Source: Kingdonia uniflora
Taxonomy: Eukaryota; Streptophyta; Magnoliopsida; Ranunculales; Circaeasteraceae
Reading direction: 5' to 3'
NCBI GenBank assembly: GCA_014058105.1
Contig: JACGCM010002784.1
Location: forward strand, 558,001 to 622,000
Length of the DNA: 64,000 nt
Shown: piece by piece, positions 1 through 34,130 of the stretch
Numbering within the stretch: the stretch's first letter is position 1
How the letters are laid out: the number at the start of each line of letters is the position of its first letter
The notes under the pieces: generated by a model
Seen by the model: the letters and a program-made list of their open reading frames with translations, nothing else
What the model was told of the DNA's origin: nothing
The model's database searches: none
Position numbers and translations under genes: made by a program

Positions 1-934
1 ACCTGGTTTGCAAAATAAAATATGAGAGTTGTAATAATCATAGAAAGGGATTAGGCTCTCTTATTTGCCATATACATTGTCTTTGTCACCCCTATCACTC
101 TCCCATATCTCTTGGCCACCATCCTCATCTAACAAAAAAGTGTAACATAATCTCTCAAATGTCTTTATTTTCTCTAAACAGACAAACACTCTCCATCAAT
201 GGCAAAATTCTTCTTATCTTCGTCGGCTAAAAAGTTGGATACACACTTGGAACCATGTATAAGGTGAGCAATTCTGCTGACCCCATATAAACCCACAGGA
301 AGACAAGCGTAAGTTACTTTTCATGACCTTGAGGAACAGAAAGGGGGGAAATTGAATCCCAAAAGGGGAGAATGGAAAAGAAATCAACAGCAGATTAATT
401 CTCCCGAAAAATGTTTAGACAGTGTTGAGAATGCCCTTGATCAAACTGAAAGCTATTAATCAAGAAATAAGGCGCATACAAATCATGAACAACCTCAGGC
501 TGAACTGAGGATGGATGATGCTAAGGAAATTAAGCGCAGGGACTTGTTAACCCAAACTAAAGACACTAAAAAGAAAGATATTTCAGTATGAACTAAGTAC
601 GTGTTTCCAACAAAATGTATTAGCAACCGTGCAAACTTAGTCAGCTAACACCCACACTTCAATAATTGGCATACATCTAGTCACCAGAAGGTGAAAAGCA
701 GTACAGAGAACCAGGCAGCCAGCACCAAGGCACACCATGCATTTCTCAACAAACAAAGAAGCTTACATATGTGTTCTGAAGTTCAAATACAACACTGAAC
801 TAATAAGAATGTGAAAATTGTTACAGGACTTCTACACTCTACCTGGGTCTTGTAAAACTATTCCTTTCATCAAGCATAAAGAGTGCGACCATCATGGAAT
901 ATGAGAGAGATCTCCGCAAAACAGCAGAAGTCAA
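1..934 (-). other. CKB 3' untranslated and downstream region
   Basis: No coding sequence is visible. An AATAAA signal on the minus strand at 169-164 could end the transcript about 770 nt after the stop codon. I cannot place the true cleavage site. Confidence 0.5.
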
Positions 935-22809
<21,875 letters not shown>

Positions 22810-23130
22810 GATGATGATGGTGTTCTACAATCCCACCTCTGTTTCCTTTGCTTCCCCAAATTGATCAATCTACACTTAACATAGTGCCATTAAAACCATA
22901 GAAACACCATAATTGAGATAGTTGGTGCTCAGGGATGATGAATTTGGGGTTTTTTTGAAGATCAGAGTTTTCCTCAAATCAAGATTGACGTAAGATTTTG
23001 AAGAGTGGAGATGAAATTAGGGTTTTGGAGAAGAGAGAGAGAGAGAGAACACTCCTCTGTCTCTTTGGTTTCGTCTTACGACGAGTAGTGAGAGAAATAG
23101 AGTCCGCATTGGATCTCCATAATCTTCTGC
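22810..23130 (-). promoter_or_regulatory. CKB 5' leader and proximal promoter
   Basis: On the minus strand this stretch has a CT-repeat and an AAACCCTAATTTC-type leader (about 23,045-23,000), typical of plant 5' UTRs. Two tiny upstream ORFs of 6-7 codons lie between it and the CKB start. A pyrimidine tract followed by GCAG (about 23,135-23,125) may be a leader-intron acceptor. No clear TATA box is seen. Harbinger copy A begins only about 430 bp upstream of the start codon. Confidence 0.55.
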
Positions 23131-23392
23131 AAAAAAAAAAATAATAATGAAGAAACTATCTTCAACAGTCAGATAATCTAATAAACAAATGATATATTCT
23201 AATGCCTCCAAGTAGGGGCCGCACTGTGCCCCACTAAAGAGCATCTCTAGCAGCCAGTTGCATTTTGGGTGTGGGCTCTGACAGGGGCCTACAAAAAACC
23301 CAACCCACACCCGACCTCTCCCAGCAGCCAATTGCAGTTGTTGACGTGTAATTTTTTATTTTTTTTATTTGAAAGAGATCAAAACACCGCGC

Positions 23393-24011
23393 TGTAATGG
23401 CCAAATTCCGTAAGCTCGAAATGGCTCAAAATTCGCTATCACACCAATGAATCCTGCAACAATATTCTAATGGAAAGTAAAAAATGATAGGTGATTTTTG
23501 CGTGGAAAACCTCTAAATAGGTAAAAAAACTACGACCTCGAGTGGGAATTTATATAAATGTATATTTATTGCTTGCGGCGGATATCTTATTACAAGTGAT
23601 CTTTAGATATAGAAAAACTTGAATCTTGCAATTAAGAAGTTTGACTGTTGCTGAAAATAAAAAATAAGTGGTTTCTTGATGATCTCTAGTGTTATTTTTT
23701 TGTCTTTGTCTCTTTTGGAATATTTTCTTTATATAGGCATTCTCCGTAGTTCTTCATCGTAGTGGAACACGTTTTCTGAACAATGTGGTTAGTGGCGGTT
23801 GACTGAGTAACTGACGAGTTCGTGAGAGACAAGTATCTTTGACTGGATAAGGCTTTTCGGTTTGAGCTTGACACACGTTCTTAAACAGTTTACGGGGTGG
23901 TTTGGAATGTTGACTGGGGAAGTTATGTTAAAAATGCGTAAGTCTGAGATGGAGATAATTCGAACTGGCGACAGCTCGACTTTAGGTGAGATCGAGGGAT
24001 AGGTCCCTACA
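23393..24011 (-). repeat. T1 3' LTR
   Basis: On the plus strand it begins TGTAATGGCC and ends CCCTACA, giving TG...CA borders. It differs from the other LTR by scattered substitutions and small indels, so insertion is not recent. Confidence 0.93.
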
Positions 24012-24274
24012 ATCGCCCCCTCGCAACCGAATTCACGAGTGGCTTTGGTTGAGAAATGATCAATTTGTAATTGGTATTTGGGTTGGGATTCTTGATATTT
24101 GAAGTGGAGTAATGGTGGCTTTGACTGTGTTGAAGTTACGCAGGTTACGGGGAAATGACGTGTATTTAATGTGGATGTGGATGTTGATGTATGTGACGAT
24201 TACGATTTTGAAAAATTGGATCTGTAATAAATGATGACGCTTGGTAAAACGCACCTGCACAATAAATGTAGGGT

Positions 24275-24284
24275 TATATAAATA
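24275..24284 (+). promoter_or_regulatory. TATA box of the T1 antisense gene
   Basis: TATATAAATA lies 69 bp upstream of the ATG at 24353, antisense to gag-pol. The second element T2 has a TATA box at the equivalent place (63847-63840, minus), which supports a real antisense promoter. Confidence 0.55.
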
Positions 24285-24352
24285 GTACTTGTATCAAATC
24301 CTTGAAGCAGAGTACGCTTGTAATCTGAAAAAAATTTACTGAAATATTAAAA

Positions 24353-24520
24353 ATGGTGAAGGCACGGAGAATTGTCCTTAAAGAGAGGATTACGTCTGAA
24401 ATGCAGAGGTTGAAGTTAAAATACTTTGGTGACCAATCCTTGGAGATGTCGATACCCGCTCATATTTCTCCGACTTATCAAGGCATGTCGGAAGACGAAG
24501 CGATTGAAGCTGAGGAGTAA
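24353..24520 (+). CDS. Small ORF (55 aa), likely first exon of the T1 antisense gene
   Basis: It starts MVKARRIVLKERITSEMQRL and ends EDEAIEAEE. Its KERITSEMQRLKLK stretch resembles KERKRLSSEFSLKE encoded just downstream of the TATA box in T2 (near 63,760). I do not recognise a family. It may be a short protein or a first exon whose donor has been lost. Confidence 0.4.
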   Translation: MVKARRIVLKERITSEMQRLKLKYFGDQSLEMSIPAHISPTYQGMSEDEAIEAEE

Positions 24521-25554
24521 TTCTACTATAAGTGGAGATTTCACTTCATCGTCTTGATAGGCGAGGAACGTTAGGTTTGTCTCCGTACTCTTGCGGAAGA
24601 CAAGGTTGGGGCTTCATATGCAAAGATAGGCATAACTGCAGGGCAGTTATGCCAATTTCTTGTATCACCATGGATTCTAAGGTCGGACCCTCTTTATCTC
24701 TACCAACTCTTCGGAGGTAGCAGCTTCAGAGGAGAGGGTGATGGAGGTGGAGGAGGGAGACAACTAGTGAAAGCCTGCTTCTGTATTTCCACCACGCTTT
24801 GGCGCTCAAAAGACCTTCAATTTGTAGAGTTGGTGCCAACACTGAGTCTACTACTTGCATAGTTTCTATTTGAAGTTCGACTGGACTTCAACCAAGCTCA
24901 TATGAGGGAGGCTTTTTGTTGGTTCCAATTTATGTTTTATATCAGGATGAAAGATCACTGAAGCAAGAAGAACTGGAGGAGTTGATGTGTCAGAGTGCCT
25001 GAATGACCTGTTACTTTAAAAAGTAGTGAAAAACTTGTTATCTGTAAAGTACCTGGAGTTGGGTGCTGAGCAGATTAGATCTCTATAATATACCTGAGAT
25101 CGATTACTGAGAAACTTGTTATCTATAAAATCACATGTAATGTTATCGACATGAATAAAAATTTGTCATCCAATTACTTATATTTATAAAATATCTCGTA
25201 TACTTGAACTGAATTGTTTGAAGGATGTTTGAAATGAATTGAAATTCATGAGTACCGTAAGTATTATTATTCGAACTGAGACATATATGTGCAAAAATTT
25301 ATCTGGTAATGTAAGTATGATATGTCTGCATGTTGGAAATATTAGAGATAAAAATGTAAAAAATTTGTGATAAAAAAAAATCTCTATTTATAGCAATCTA
25401 TGGTATATAACATATAGACAAAATATTTGAAAGATATGTTACATATGAATGATCGATGTGTATAAAATAATTATAGATACCTGAACCTGTATGTTGGTCG
25501 AACGTGAGAGGTATTTGGGTAAGATCAAACTTTGCCTGTAAAATTATAATTGAG

Positions 25555-28500
25555 ATGGATAGTTCGCCTATTAACGAGGTTTCGACCTCCGGTCGGGCGG
25601 TAGAGTCTGATAGTAAGGTTGAAGCAGGATTGGAGCAATTTCCAGATTTTTCTGGTAAATTGGTAGCCTATCCCCCTGGTTTAGATGTATTCAAAGAATT
25701 TTGGAAAGCCAAGACTTCCGTAAGTGGGACATGGGATAACTGCGTAGAATACACTAGTAGGATGTTTAGGGGGTGTACTGTAGCGACGGGGGAAGAATAT
25801 TTTTACTTGTTGGCCGACTTGGATGAGGAAATATGAGATAGGGGTATAGATAAATCGATCTCGTTAGAATATTTTGATGGGAGTGTTCGGAGTGACCTTT
25901 CAGAGGGTTTCTTGTATTACCTGTCTCAATTAGAGTACGGGTTGAGTCTTCCCCTTACCAATTTAGCGAAGAGGATTATGAATACGATTGGGGTATGTTC
26001 TGTTCAATTGAACGGGAACATGTGGGAGGTAATAATTGTTTGGACCATTTGAATGAAAAATTGGAGAATGAGGAAAAAGTGAGGATGTATTACAATTTAA
26101 TGGGGTGAAGAATTATCAAGCCAGTGGTGGGGCATATTTCTGTGCGAGTGCAACTCGGCGTCGATTCTTCTATCTTAATTCAGCAGGTCGAGCCTGGAAT
26201 GACAACGTAATATGGGTGAAGGGTAATTATCTTCAGAGAGATGATGAAGAACCTTTAGATCTTCTATTTAGAACTGTAAAACAAAGTAAGTATAACAATG
26301 CATAGAGTATAATATTGATATGTATGAACTTATGATCTTTTGTTGATAATAACAAATGATGTGCATGGCAGACCCGAAGTCCCGAGTGGAGAGGAAAGAT
26401 TCATTGTTGGACGAAGTTGCAGAGGAAGAGGTTGAGCTCGAGTTTGTGTTGGAAGGACTTGGCCTTAGTAAAAAAAAAGAGGATTGGGAGCAAGTTGAAA
26501 AAGGTTCAAAAATCTCAATCGACCAGGCTATGGCAGGTGTTGATGATGGGAAGAAGAGAAGAATTGGTAGGGAAGGTCAAACCAATATGGCCAAGACCCC
26601 TATAATAGACAGCTCGGCCCAGCCAGAGTCTATTACATCGAGCAAATTAGCTCAAATGTTTCCCAAAAAACAGATGTTAAAATGTGCGTCGGCCTTTGAT
26701 ACCACTAGAAGTGGTGAGGTCGACGGAAAAGAGAAACGGAGAAAGATCGAACCTTCAGAGAGGTCGGAGAGCGACCTGTTGCTAAGGACGATCTCAAAGT
26801 AGTGGAGGAAAGGGCCAGACTGGTGGCTCTTCATGAAGAGGAGGATATGAGTAGGATGGTACGTGTTTATGTTTTGATCATGTAAAAATTTATTGCGTTT
26901 CGAACTCACGCTAAGGTCGATTTGTTTTTTGCAGGTTGCTCGTTTGGTGAAGGGGATTTGGCTCGGAGTGGAAGAAGAAAAATTTGCGTTGATGAAGGTT
27001 AAGGTCAAGCTTGAAAAGAAGGTAGCTCGAGCGAAGGTTGATGCTCTCAAGGAAGAAAAGAAGCTAGATGCCCTGAAGGCTTCTCATGTAGTGGCGATTG
27101 GTCATCTGCAAGCAGAGACGAGGGTGAATCTGGAGGAGATGGAGGCAGAGCATGAAAGGTTGGGGCACCACCTTATGTTAAAGGAATATTCTGAGGAGGA
27201 GGTGGATGTCATTAAGGCAGACACCTATGTCGAGGAGGGTGATGATGAAGAAGTGGAAGAAGTGGCAGTGGGAGTTGTTGATGGCCTAGACGGTGTCTCC
27301 CGCCAAATGGTGCTACACAATCAAGGGGATGACGCCAAAATCCCAGAGGGTGATAATGAGAAGGTAGGGTAGAAAAATGATTTATATGAGTATTTTGCAG
27401 TGTCTTATAAATTATTAGAATCTATGTGTATTGAATATATTTCTGTAGACTGAGCCCCTTTTTTGTGTAACCCTATTGTAAGCACTTAGAGAAATGAGTT
27501 TCAGAATAAAAGATCTAGAGACTGGGTTTGCCAGGGAAAGAGAGATCTTCATATCTTTGCTTTCTTTGCAAGCGGAGCTACAGGTTAAATAGGAATAGGT
27601 TTCCTGACTTATATGTTATATTGACATAAAGCTACCAAGTAAATTAGATAACGTAAAGCGTAGAGGTAGATCAAAACTTACTATCAGTTTTAGGAAAATA
27701 ACACTAATATAGTGCGCAGAAAAAATTCAAGGTATTTAGATAAAGTGGAATATCGTAAACATGTACCTTAGACTTCAAAATGTATGTCATGGAGCACCTG
27801 TCTGAGATTTTACTTTGACCTCTAAGTCTAAAAGTAGTTGCACACAGTAGATGTTGGAAATCAGATATCTTTTTAGAAATGAGATATATATCATGTTGAT
27901 GGGTGCTCTAAATCAAGCTGTATATAATGTATATATTATTGTTTAGGTCGAATTGGATTTAGTTCGCTCACGCGAAGATGAGGCGCTCCAATATAACCGA
28001 GAATTTACAGAGGAGTTTAATAGGATGAGGGAGGTGAATGAGAACAGGGAAGATCAACATGTAAAGGTGTATTTTAAATTTGTTGAGACATCCCAGACTG
28101 TTGTCGACCTCACCCGCAAGGTTGAGGAGAAAGACGCCGAAATTGAGCAGAGCATAAAAGAGCTTGCGGAGGTAAAAGAACACGCCACAAAGCTTCAAAG
28201 TTGGGTTGACACGCTGATGGTTAAGGGTAAGCAAGCTGAAATGGCTCAATACCGTATTCAGGCGCTAGAAAGATCGAAGGGACAATCTTGAGCTGATCTT
28301 CAAAATTGTAGAAGCGAGCTGGAGCAACTTAAATAGAAAATGAGTGAAAAAGATAACGAGCTGAAGGTAGCTCGAGAACATCTATCAGCCTCGAAAGTTG
28401 CAGCCGAACATTTGCACCTAGCCTTACCTGCCAAGGATTTGGAGTTTCGGGGAGTGCAACGAAGGTGTGACGAGTTAAATGAGAGGGTGGCACGATTGAA

Positions 28501-29213
28501 GACCGAATTGGCATAAGCCAACGCGCGTGTTAAGAAAACTGAGGCTAGAGAGCGCCCGAGGGGGAGTAGAAATGATGTTAAAGTTCCTCTAGTCCAAGGG
28601 GATGTAGTTAGTCTGTCAGGTCGAATTAGAGAGCTATAAGGTGACGTGGCTCGAATTCAGAGGCAAGTGCAGAAAGAGAATGTGAACTTAAGGGAATGCT
28701 AGCAAAAATTGGATGTTGCTCTTATCTGAGAGAAGGTCTTGGAAGAGGAAATCAGGGCGAAGGAATTCCTGATGAAGAAAAAAGATGACTCGTTACAGGA
28801 TACTTCTGCCAGGGAAGAATTGAATGCAGAAATTGTGAGACTTCGTGCTCAAGTGGCGAACTTGGAGGTCGCTATTCAGGCTGAATCAGCTAAATATGTC
28901 AAAAAATTGGAAGAGAATATAACTTTTTATGATTTGACAGACATGGAAATGGCATATTAAAAGAAACTGTATGAGACTTTGGAGTCACGCCTTGAGAATG
29001 TGAGACGTAACTTTTCAAGGATCGTTGCAGCTCATGCATCACGAACATGCCTGTTTAAAGGCGATCGTTGCGTATTTTGTAGAGGAAGTTAAAAGACTTG
29101 ATTTTGAACGAGATACATTGTTTAAGAGCCTGTCTGACAAGGGATGTATTTATAGCGTGAATATAGATCGAGGGAAATGTATGGCCTTCATGGAAATAAA
29201 TTTAGGTCCTTGA
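25555..29213 (+). pseudogene. T1 antisense gene: gypsy-type N-domain plus long coiled coil, spliced
   Basis: The gene runs opposite to gag-pol. From MDSSPINEVSTSGRAVE it reads FSGKLVAYPPGLDVFKEFW and, after a stop at 25834-25836, GFLYYLSQLEYG, QLNGNMWEVIIVW and GAYFCASATRRRFFYLNSAG. This order resembles the plant 'putative gypsy type transposon' family (Pfam Transposase_28). Downstream exons form a long Glu/Lys-rich coiled coil. Introns with good borders are 26286-26371, 26859-26934 and 27364-27946. In-frame stops occur in several exons. Function is unknown; a structural or Gag-like role is only a guess. Confidence 0.6.
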
Positions 29214-29399
29214 CCTTCTGATCTGAGAGAGAGGGGTAGAGTTATTGTAACTCGCGAACTAAATTCTTATCAACCTCCTGCTGGAGGGTAAAGCATGGCT
29301 GACATCCCAACAACAAAAAAGGTATCCATTGTAATATGATCTAAAAATAAGTAGTATATGCCGCAAAGATATTAAAATAGATGAAAGCTAGTATGACCT

Positions 29400-29948
29400 T
29401 TACCTTAACATATGTTTGGTGGGGTCTTTGACATAAAACAAGTTTTTTACATTTGTTTTAATCGCAGAGGTGGGTTGAGTTAGTCAAACTAAGTGAATCC
29501 TGATTTAACTGTAGAAATGTTGCATACATATTGAAAGAGATGAAGACTAGTATTACCTTTGCCTTATCTTATGTCTGTTAGAGTCGTTAATATGAAACAA
29601 ATTCTACATTTGTTTTAATCGTAAAGGTTTAGTAGAGTCAGCCAAACCAAGTGTTATCCTTGATTTAACTATAGAAATGTTACAGACATATTGAAAGAGA
29701 TGAAGGCTAGTATTACATTTGCATTATCTTATGCCTGTTAGAGTCTTTGATATGAAACAAGTTTCTATATTTGTTTCAATTGCAGAAATTTAGTAGAGTC
29801 AGCCAAACCAAGTGTTATCCTTGATTTAACTATAGAAATGTTACAGACATATTGAAAGAGATGAAGGCTAGTATTATATTTGCCTTATCTTATGCCTGTT
29901 AGAGTCTTTGATATGAAACAAGTTTCTACATTTGTTTCAATCGCAGAT
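29400..29948 (+). repeat. About 160-bp tandem repeat, just over 3 units, inside T1
   Basis: The landmark ATTTGTTT recurs at 29451, 29608, 29769 and 29930 (spacing 157, 161, 161). Units share GTCAGCCAAACCAAGTG and TATTGAAAGAGATGAAG. The block lies between the end of pol and the antisense gene, where Tat elements are known to grow satellite-like arrays. Confidence 0.92.
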
Positions 29949-29963
29949 GGAGTAGTAAGGCGC

Positions 29964-31110
29964 TTAATGATAGTACCGTTTCAGTCGCCTAGTGTTCTAA
30001 GGATTTGAAATAGGGATTCCCTCTTCTGTCATGAGATAATATGATCCCAGGCCTGAGAGACCTGTGATAATTAATAGACCCTCCCAATTGTCGGCTAATT
30101 TTCTAGCGTAAGGCTCTTTGTGGTATTGAGGAATCTCTCTGAGGACGAGATCATCGATTTAAAAGGTACGGTTTCTGACTCGGTTATTGTACGACCTGGC
30201 TAGCATATGATGATATCGACCTAGGTTAGCGATGGCGTATTCCCTGGTCTCATCGATCATATTAAGGTTAAAAGCCAATTTAAACTTATTTTCCTCGTTA
30301 GTCATCTCGTGATCTCGAACTGGATAATGGTATTTAGAAGGAATGACAGCCTCAGTGCCATATGCAAGGAGGAATGGGGTGCATCCTGTTGACTATCTGG
30401 GAATAGTACGATAAGCCCATAAGACATGAGGCAGTTCTCAAATCCAATTTTCTTTTTTCTGTGAGTAAAGTCGTTATTTGAGTCCATCCACGATGGTTTT
30501 GTTGGTGATTTTGCCTTGGCCATTGCTTTGAGGATAGTAAGGATTGGATGGTGAGTGGATGATATTGTGTTAGTTGAGGAAAGTTGCAATTTTTCTCCCA
30601 CAAATTGGGGCCCGTTATCGATATGAATTAGGTGGGGGCACCCAAACCGGGTGATGATGTGTTCCCAGATAAAAGAGATGACCTCTTCTTCTCTGGTTCG
30701 ACATAGTAGAACTACTTCGATCCATTTTGTAAAATAATTGGTAATTATGAGTAAGTGACGGCGGTTACCTAGAGAGTTAGGGAATTCACCGACGAGATCA
30801 AGTGCCCATCTTTTAAATGGCCAGTACACCTTGCTTGCATGGAGTTCGAGCACAGGAGTGCGAATCATATGTCCATGTCTTTGGAAGGTGTCACATCTAC
30901 GTGAGTATTCCTCTACTTGGTTGCGCATACCAGGCCAAAAAACTCCTTGTGTAATAGCTCTGTTTGCTAGTGGTTGACCTGTGGCATGGGTGCCACAAGT
31001 CCCTTCATATAATTCGCAAACCATTTTATATGCTTTTGGCTCAGAGAGGTACTTGAGGTAAGGCCCGATGACGAAATGGTGGTATAGCACACCATTTTGA
31101 TTAGCGTAGC
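29964..31110 (-). pseudogene. T1 integrase domain
   Basis: The zinc-binding part is damaged: YEGTCGTHATG has Tyr where the first His belongs, and CDTF replaces CDKC. The core reads RWALDLVGEFP and HIDNGPQF, with both Asp present. The third catalytic residue is lost: NGQGKITNKT has Lys where Glu belongs. After several stops it ends RRLKRYYH and TAA at 29966-29964. The enzyme would insert retroelement cDNA but cannot work in this copy. Confidence 0.88.
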
Positions 31111-31204
31111 GCTTCGAGTTATTGATCAGCTGTCGGCGCTCTTTTGGATCTGCTGGGAGTGGTCTATTGCAACTGTAGTCAACATCGAGGTAGGCTAAAA
31201 AAGG

Positions 31205-31750
31205 CTATCGCCAATCGTCGTCTCCCCCTTTATCGCCCCCAGTGTTGATCGTGTATACAAAAATACGATTAATGTTGGGGGTTGAAATGATTTCGATCTG
31301 GAGATATCGAGCATCTGTACCTAAGACCCCACCTAGATATGCCAAGGAATCGGCGTGTCTATTTTCACCTCGAGGAAGATAATCGAGAGTTACTTTCGCA
31401 AACTTGCTCATCCTATCTACGACGAGGGTTGCGTATTCGATCATCTTTCTATTCTTCTTGTATTGCTCAGAGTAATGGTGGACGATGGGTAATAAATTTG
31501 TGCAGACTGAGAGCTTGGGGACATCGAGCTCAAGAGCGAGGTCAAGTCCATGAATAAGAGCTTCTTACTCGGTGACATTATTTGAGGCCTCAAAATCCAA
31601 GCGAATTGATTTATCAATTCTGTCATTGGATGGGGTAATTAAAACAATTATGATCGCTGATCCTACGGGTCCTGCTGATCTATCCGTGAGAAGTTTCCAC
31701 CCCTTTACTGTAATCCATTCAGCTCGCTCGTCAAATGGTTTGGGGGGTAG
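31205..31750 (-). pseudogene. T1 second, archaeal-type RNase H (aRNH)
   Basis: The order LLTDRSAGPVGSA, SIRLDFEASNNVTEYEALIHG, and YLPRGENRHADSLAYLGG is the aRNH domain that follows the ordinary RNase H in Tat elements. DRSA replaces the usual DGSA. Stops interrupt it. It marks the clade. Confidence 0.82.
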
Positions 31751-31859
31751 ATCTTCGAGAGTTTCTCCTGTAAGGTCAGGGTCGTGCTCCTCTCGCTCAG
31801 GATCCTCCACTAGAAAATTTATGAGAAAATCGGCAACGGCCTTGCCCTTTTTGGAATAA

Positions 31860-33110
31860 TGTTGTTCGAACTTGATATCATGTTTTCCCAAACTGACTGA
31901 CCACTGTTGCACTCTTCTTGATTTTTCTTTATTGGATAGAACTTCCCGAAGTGGATAATTCGTCATGACTTTGACTGAATGAGCTTGGAAGTAGTGCTTG
32001 AGTTTCTGTCAAGTATAAATAAGAGTGGGAAGAAGTTTCTCAATTTTAGAGTACCCCATTTCTGCTGGAGTAAGGGTTTTTCTAATGAAGTAGACTGGTT
32101 TCTCGATTTTCCCTTCAAGGTGAATGAGAACCAAGCTGAGGGAAGTATCTGTGACTGCTAGGTAGATAATCAGTCTCTCATTATCTACTAGGGTGCTCAT
32201 TATGGGAGACCACCCCAAATTGGTTTTGAGATCGTGAAAAGCTGCTTCACATTCTAGGGTCCATGCGACCTTTGTATTTGGCTGAACTTTTCCTCGTTTG
32301 GTATAACCGCGGAGTAATAAGAATAGCCAACGATAGCGGTATAAAGATTTAGAAGCAAAATGGTTGATAGCGGCAATCTTGTCGGCAAGTTTCTAAACGT
32401 CTTTTGTTGTTTCCGGGGAGGGCATGTTGAGGAGAGCCAGAATCTGATCTAGATCGGCCTTAATCTCCTTCTTGCTGATGAGGTGGCCTAAAAATCAGCC
32501 AGAATGTACCCCAAATTGATACTTATTAGGATTGAGACACATTATGTAAGATCGAGGGATGTTAAATATAGTGTTGAGATCCGAGATGTGATTGGCTGAT
32601 TGTACACTCTTACACAAGAGATCATCAATGTAGACTTCAATAACTTTCCCTAGATGTGCTTTAAACATAGTAGTCATCAACCGTTGATATGTGGCACCTA
32701 TGTTTTTGAGTTCGAAGGGCATGACTTTGTAGCAATAAAGACCTCTTTCAGTGATGAAAGTTATATTTTCTTGATCTTCTTCCAAAAGTAGAATTTGATT
32801 ATACCCCGAAGCAGCGTCTATCATAGATAGGAGGTCATGGCCTACAGTAGAATCGAGGATCTGATGAATGTTGGAAACAGAGAAACTATCCTTTGGAGTA
32901 TATTTGTTCAGATCACTGAAATCTACGCAAACTCATACTTTTTTGTTCTTCTTTGGGACGACGACAATGTTGGATATCCAGTTTGGATATTTGGCTTCTC
33001 GAATGAATTTTACTTTATTTAATTTCTCAATCTCGATGCTAACTTCATCTCGAAGATGAGGTGACAGTCATCGTTGTATTTGTTTGACCACCATGGCGTT
33101 GATGTTGATA
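31860..33110 (-). pseudogene. T1 reverse transcriptase and RNase H
   Basis: RT motifs in order: NIVVVPKKNKK, CVDFSDLNKYTPKDSF, MIDAASGYNQILL, FITERGLYCYKVMPFELKN and the active site VYIDDLLCKS. RNase H follows with LIIYLAVTDTSLSLVLI and KPVYFIRKTLTPAE. Several stops break the frame. It would copy the element RNA to DNA. Confidence 0.9.
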
Positions 33111-33349
33111 GCTAATTTGTGACATGCCTTGGTCGGATCGACCTCAGGCATTTCTTCGAAAGACCATGCAAAAACATCTCGATTTAGTTTCAAGAACTGA
33201 ATGAGAGCATCCTTTTCATGCTGAACCAACTTAGTACCAATGAAAGTACCACTGCTAGGTCCATCAATGTTGATTTATTTTGTGGGCCCCTTCGTGGAAG
33301 GTTGATCGTTGAGGTGATCAACTTCATGTAATTACTATGCAGCAAATTT

Positions 33350-33840
33350 GTCAGAAGTATCTAGGATAGCAGAGACGGTATTTTTACAAGCTCGAGGGAG
33401 CTTATGACTACCTATGATCTCATAAATACCGTTGTCGTGTTTAAACCGGAGTGTTTGATAATAGGTGGAAGCGATTGCTTCCATGTTGTAAATCCAGCAG
33501 CGGCCCATAATCCTGAGATAACGAGATTTGGCGTTGATGACATAAAAAGCGACGTCGATGGTAGCTGGTCCTGTGGTAATAGGTAAGATGATCTTGCATA
33601 CTCAATCTTCTTTAGACCCATTGAACCCACTAATATCGGTGTCGCTCTGAATAACTTGGTCGGCCAAACCCATTTGGTCGATAGTGCTCTGAAAAAGAAT
33701 CTCAATACCGCTTCCAGTATCGATCATCATCGTGTGCATGACAAACTTCTTCATTTTAAGCATTATTACTAACACATCATGATATGGAAATTTGGCATGG
33801 CTAGTATCGCAATCTTCGAAGGAAATCCCAAGCAAGTGAT
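33350..33840 (-). pseudogene. T1 protease domain
   Basis: ISFEDCDTSHAKFPYHDVLV precedes the aspartic protease signature MIDTGSGIEILF, and then SDTDISGFNGS. The order is that of plant gypsy proteases. The following linker reads toward RT with stops. Confidence 0.85.
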
Positions 33841-34130
33841 TGCTCGACTCAGAAAGAAGCTTGGCTTCTTTGTTTTGCAGTGTGAGATCGCAGCATTCTG
33901 ATAGTCTTCTGCATTTTGACCTGTTGGAATTGGTGATCTAATTGATTTTGATCATGTTACTGTGGTGCGTATGGTAAATATACTTCTCCTTAGCTTGATC
34001 ATTGGCCTGTATAACTTCAAGTTGCTTCTTATAGCTGCCATCTTTGTATGATTTCAGGTCAACAATATATTCGAGCATCCATCCCTCTTTAAAAATATAA
34101 TCGATCAACCTCTGTAAAGCATAGCAATTA

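Larger units (their letters stand above)
24012..25554 (+). other. T1 3' region and control region of its antisense gene
   Basis: Between the purine tract and the antisense gene I see a TATA box (24275), a 55-codon ORF (24353-24520), and then about 1 kb of AT-rich sequence without convincing exons. Confidence 0.5.

Noticed and set aside
23017..23331. 104-codon minus-strand frame upstream of CKB
   Set aside because: It crosses the end of a Harbinger element and the CT-rich CKB leader, and no conserved motif is visible.
29400..29948. CRISPR-like regular repeats
   Set aside because: Units of about 160 bp are contiguous without spacers and lie in a plant retrotransposon; this is a tandem repeat. 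The 43-bp array at 56652 is rejected for the same reason.
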